Source: Gp1-AA133 sp963850425 (GTDB taxonomy: Bacteria > Acidobacteriota > Terriglobia > Terriglobales > Acidobacteriaceae). Taken from it: a stretch of 64,000 bases of DNA. Both the position numbers and the translations under genes were made by a program. A model generated the notes under the pieces. That model was not told where the DNA came from. It did no database searches and worked only from the letters and a program-made list of their open reading frames with translations. The stretch is from assembly GCA_963850425.1 (NCBI GenBank), contig CAWKLF010000007.1, forward strand, positions 496,001 to 560,000, read 5' to 3'. This document shows positions 61,704 to 64,000 of this stretch, piece by piece. Numbering within the stretch: the first letter of the stretch is position 1; each line of letters opens with the position of its first letter.

Positions 61704-62117
61704 CTAGCGGAAACGCGCCCGGTGCTCCAGTAAAATGCAACGATCCATGACGACGAAGATTCCCGCCGCGCGGGCTTTTTGCGCTGCTTTCTCATGGGTA
61801 ATTTCCTCCTGCATCCATACAGCGGGAACCTTGAGCTGAATGGCTTGATCGACGACCTCTTCCACAAATTCGGGCCGTCGAAAAATGTCGACGATGTCTA
61901 TCTTTTCAGGCACGTCCAGCAACGATGGATACGCCTTCTCTCCCAAAGAAACCTTGATTTCCGGGTTCACGGGAATGATGCGGTATCCCTGACTTTGCAG
62001 ATAAGCGGCGACGCCGTGGCTGGGGCGTAGCGGGTTATCGGACAGGCCGACCACCGCAATGGTTTTGGCGCGCTGAAGGATCTCGTAAATCTGGTCGGGA
62101 ACGGCGGGGGCAGCCAT
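61704..62117 (-). CDS. CoA-binding domain protein (YccU-like)
   Basis: 137 residues, single Rossmann-type CoA_binding_2 domain. AKTIAVVGLSDNPLRPSHGV binds the nucleotide; then YLQSQGYRIIPVNPEI, KAYPSLLDVPEKIDIVDIFR and VPAVWMQEEITHEKAAQKAR. The last part reads IFVVMDRCILLEHRARF; the usual motif has CxxxEH, which fits CILLEH. Ligand CoA is known for the family, physiological role not. Confidence 0.92.
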   Translation of the reverse strand: MAAPAVPDQIYEILQRAKTIAVVGLSDNPLRPSHGVAAYLQSQGYRIIPVNPEIKVSLGEKAYPSLLDVPEKIDIVDIFRRPEFVEEVVDQAIQLKVPAVWMQEEITHEKAAQKARAAGIFVVMDRCILLEHRARFR

Positions 62118-62203
62118 AGGGGTCCTCGGATCGAATTTGGCGCGTCCGGCGAGGGCTGAGTCCGGCCGGCGACTGGCTGATTCATTCTAAAGCAGCGCGG
62201 CGG

Positions 62204-63457
62204 CTACGACGACTTCTTGCTGGGTTCCGACTTTTGCTTGAACATCTTCAGGGCCAGCTTTCGGATGGTGTCGGATACCTCCTTGTTGCCGGATAAATTC
62301 TTCAGGTCCGCAGTGAGCAGGTTCTTAATCAGGCCGAGAGAAACATCCAGGGGCGTGCGCGGATTGCCTACGAGGTTGCGGACCACGCCGTAGTTCTTAA
62401 CGAAACGGCGCTTCATTGGAATCTGGCGCAACACGGCTTCGAGAACGTTTTTCTGATTGGCGAATTTCTCCACTTCGCCGTCGGTGATTTTCGGTGACTC
62501 CAGGACGGCCAGCGCTACCAGTTTCGTGCTATCCCGGATCAGGATCGAGCGGTCTTCCTTGGTGCCCTTCATGGCCAGCTGAATCCGGCCCTTGATGTCA
62601 AGTTTGGAAATCTTCTGCAGAGCGCTTCCCCGCTCGGTCTCTGCACCCGAGTGGGCTTTCTTGGTGGAAGTGACGCGCGCGGGGGTTACGGGCGTGGGCG
62701 TCGCTGCAGGGGCGGGAGAGTTCACTTCAGGAGTGGCGGGAGCGGTTACTTGTATCTCTTCGGTTTGGGTGGCAACCGGCACGTGGCCAGGCGCCAAGAC
62801 TTCGAACTCCTGGAAGCCCCCCATCGGCTGGAAAGGTTTCTCGCCTTCGAGCGCGAGTTCGCGGGCGTGCTCGGTCAGGAAGGCATCGACGACTGCGTCG
62901 TCCACAAGATTATTTTCCTCGGGAGCGTTCGGTGCGGCAAACGATTCCTCCGGGGGTGTCTGTTGTTCGGGCTGAGGCGGCTGCAATTTTTCGATTGCGG
63001 GGGCTTCCTGAGGGAAAGCTTCTGCAGGTAACGAATTCGGATTCGCTGCCAGCGCACGCAGGATTTCTGGCGAACCTTGGACGCGGCTGCTGGCACGCAT
63101 CGCGTCGACGACCTCGCGTGAACCATTGGCCGCCATTTCCAAAAGGACCCTGGGTTTGATGCTGGGATTTTCGAGCAATGCGGGCAACAGGGGCGGCCGC
63201 AGATTTTCCGGTGCGATGAGGTAGTCGAGCACTTCCTGCGATGTGCCGGAATGCGAGGCCGCTTCCAGGGAAGATTTTAGCTCCCATCCTGCCAGAGTCA
63301 TGCGGGCCTGCTGGCCGAAAACTTTATTGTGGTTCGCGATGTGAACGAGGATCTCGATCATCTCGGGGCCCGGAACGGCCAAGGCCCCGCGGGCGGCGGC
63401 CTGCATGATGGTGGCAGACACCGACGACGAGCGAATCATGTCCATCATGCTTCGCAT
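62204..63457 (-). CDS. Hypothetical helical-repeat protein
   Basis: 417 residues, no signal peptide or membrane segment. N-terminal half (about 15-150) is helical with HEAT-like spacing (VHIANHNKVFGQQARMTLAG, LPALLENPSIKPRVLLEMAA, SPEILRALAANPNSL). A Pro/Glu-rich linker follows (about 155-270). The basic C-terminal domain (about 280-417) has KISKLDIKGRIQLAMKGTKE, DRSILIRDSTKLVALAVLES and YGVVRNLVGNPRTPLDVSLG. I cannot name a family. It lies 14 bp downstream of the HD-hydrolase gene, so probably the same operon. Confidence 0.75.
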   Translation of the reverse strand: MRSMMDMIRSSSVSATIMQAAARGALAVPGPEMIEILVHIANHNKVFGQQARMTLAGWELKSSLEAASHSGTSQEVLDYLIAPENLRPPLLPALLENPSIKPRVLLEMAANGSREVVDAMRASSRVQGSPEILRALAANPNSLPAEAFPQEAPAIEKLQPPQPEQQTPPEESFAAPNAPEENNLVDDAVVDAFLTEHARELALEGEKPFQPMGGFQEFEVLAPGHVPVATQTEEIQVTAPATPEVNSPAPAATPTPVTPARVTSTKKAHSGAETERGSALQKISKLDIKGRIQLAMKGTKEDRSILIRDSTKLVALAVLESPKITDGEVEKFANQKNVLEAVLRQIPMKRRFVKNYGVVRNLVGNPRTPLDVSLGLIKNLLTADLKNLSGNKEVSDTIRKLALKMFKQKSEPSKKSS

Positions 63458-63471
63458 TTAAGGAGTCCTAA

Positions 63472-64000
63472 TTATGGCGATGAATGGGCGCGAGCGGCGC
63501 CATTCGCTGCCAGAGTTTCCAGTTCAGTAACTACCCGGTGCAATTCATCGACCAGTGAGTTCGGCTTGCCTTGGCGCAGCACGTCGAGAACCGCGCGGTA
63601 ATACCACAGCGTGCCCTCGCGCCGTCCGCTAAACCGTTCCCATACAGAATCGCCATCCTTGCGGTACTCGGCAAGGATAGTGCGCACATTGTGAAGTTTG
63701 TCGGCGGCGCTGACCAGGCGGATGTCCTCGCTGGCGGTCCGCAAATGATCGAGATACTCCAACTTGCGCGCCTTCCACGGCGGCTTGGGCGTCGTGTAGG
63801 CGTCGGTGCAGCCCGCAACAATGTTGGCGACCCGCTCCCCGAAAAGTTGATGGACCTGGTCCAGAACCGGGCGCCCGCCGCAATCTTCCACGACGTCGTG
63901 AAGAAGCGCGGCGATCGCTTCCTCCTCATCACCGCCGGCTTCAAGAACAAGTGCGGCCACGCTCATCAGGTGCGAGATGTAAGGGATGCCCGTCTTCTTG
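63472..64000 (-). CDS. HD-domain hydrolase, 5' end cut by window edge
   Basis: The frame is open to the edge, so the real start lies outside. Visible 175 residues: KTGIPYISHLMSVAALVLEA supplies the first His of an HD domain, and EEEAIAALLHDVVEDCGGRP the HD pair plus ED, as in the (p)ppGpp hydrolase half of RelA/SpoT. Later, RLVSAADKLHNVRTILAEYR gives the last Asp. No synthetase domain is present, so a small alarmone-hydrolase-like or general HD phosphohydrolase. Confidence 0.88.
   Translation of the reverse strand, partial: KKTGIPYISHLMSVAALVLEAGGDEEEAIAALLHDVVEDCGGRPVLDQVHQLFGERVANIVAGCTDAYTTPKPPWKARKLEYLDHLRTASEDIRLVSAADKLHNVRTILAEYRKDGDSVWERFSGRREGTLWYYRAVLDVLRQGKPNSLVDELHRVVTELETLAANGAARAHSSP

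Noticed and set aside
1..64000. tRNA or rRNA genes
   Set aside because: Looked for T-loop GGTTCGAATCC-like motifs with acceptor pairing; those found (e.g. near 39833 and 49840) lie in coding edges or repeats and do not fold as tRNA.

Overview
The window looks like chromosomal DNA of an acidobacterium of the Terriglobia/Acidobacteriales type (Koribacter-like). This is inferred from gene content: an Oar-type TonB-dependent receptor with an N-terminal carboxypeptidase-regulatory-like domain, a secreted S53 (pro-kumamolisin) peptidase, Sel1 and YVTN-propeller secreted proteins, a fused E1 alpha/beta dehydrogenase, Ku, and several secreted proteins known to me only as acidobacterial hypotheticals. 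GC content is high and most genes sit in short operons. I saw no rRNA, tRNA, CRISPR array, transposase or prophage module.

Layout. 1-4596 (minus): M24 aminopeptidase - accB - accC - thiE - amino acid permease, a housekeeping set for fatty-acid carboxylation and thiamine synthesis. 4836-10754 (minus): type IV pilus operon pilM-N-O-P-Q, led by a small AlpA-like HTH gene and closed by a clear terminator. 11379-19457: assorted metabolic and secreted genes (saccharopine-dehydrogenase-like, DoxX, an HExxE secreted protein, fused E1, phosphoglycolate phosphatase, a transglutaminase-like protein, a short receiver protein). 19700-26745: a secreted protein, uvrB, an FMN-dependent 2-hydroxyacid dehydrogenase, a small membrane protein, and a broken Sel1 fragment followed by an intact Sel1 gene. 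26843-29977: the Oar-like TonB receptor.

30265-47601 is a signalling island. Its minus-strand half encodes a very large multi-GAF/PAS histidine kinase, a CheY-like regulator and an NtrC-type sigma-54 activator, which overlap by ATGA junctions. A second minus-strand group follows: an unknown 346-aa protein, a receiver/orphan-DHp protein and a CheR. The plus-strand half is a complete chemosensory operon (TonB_C protein, MCP, CheW, CheR, CheA, CheB, CheY, CheX). A textbook -24/-12 sigma-54 promoter lies 34 bp before its first codon. The natural reading is that the neighbouring kinase/NtrC pair switches on the chemosensory operon, which may act on the type IV pili encoded upstream in the window.

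47728-64000: a YVTN-propeller lipoprotein, Ku, a DUF92 membrane protein, a frameshifted cyclase-family hydrolase, the S53 peptidase, a DinB protein, YdcF-like/TsaC/TrmH/RarA genes, a GAF-PP2C phosphatase, a CoA-binding protein, an unknown 417-aa protein and an HD-domain hydrolase cut by the window edge.

The most unusual feature is in the intergenic DNA. Many gaps carry tandem arrays with a strict 7-nt (once 8-nt) period. Each locus has its own unit sequence, and the largest has a 47-bp higher-order unit, 13 perfect GTTTGAG copies and an inverted array on the far side. They recall the short tandemly repeated heptanucleotide sequences of filamentous cyanobacteria. Three copies of a multi-hairpin REP-like element and several other dispersed palindromes also occur between genes.
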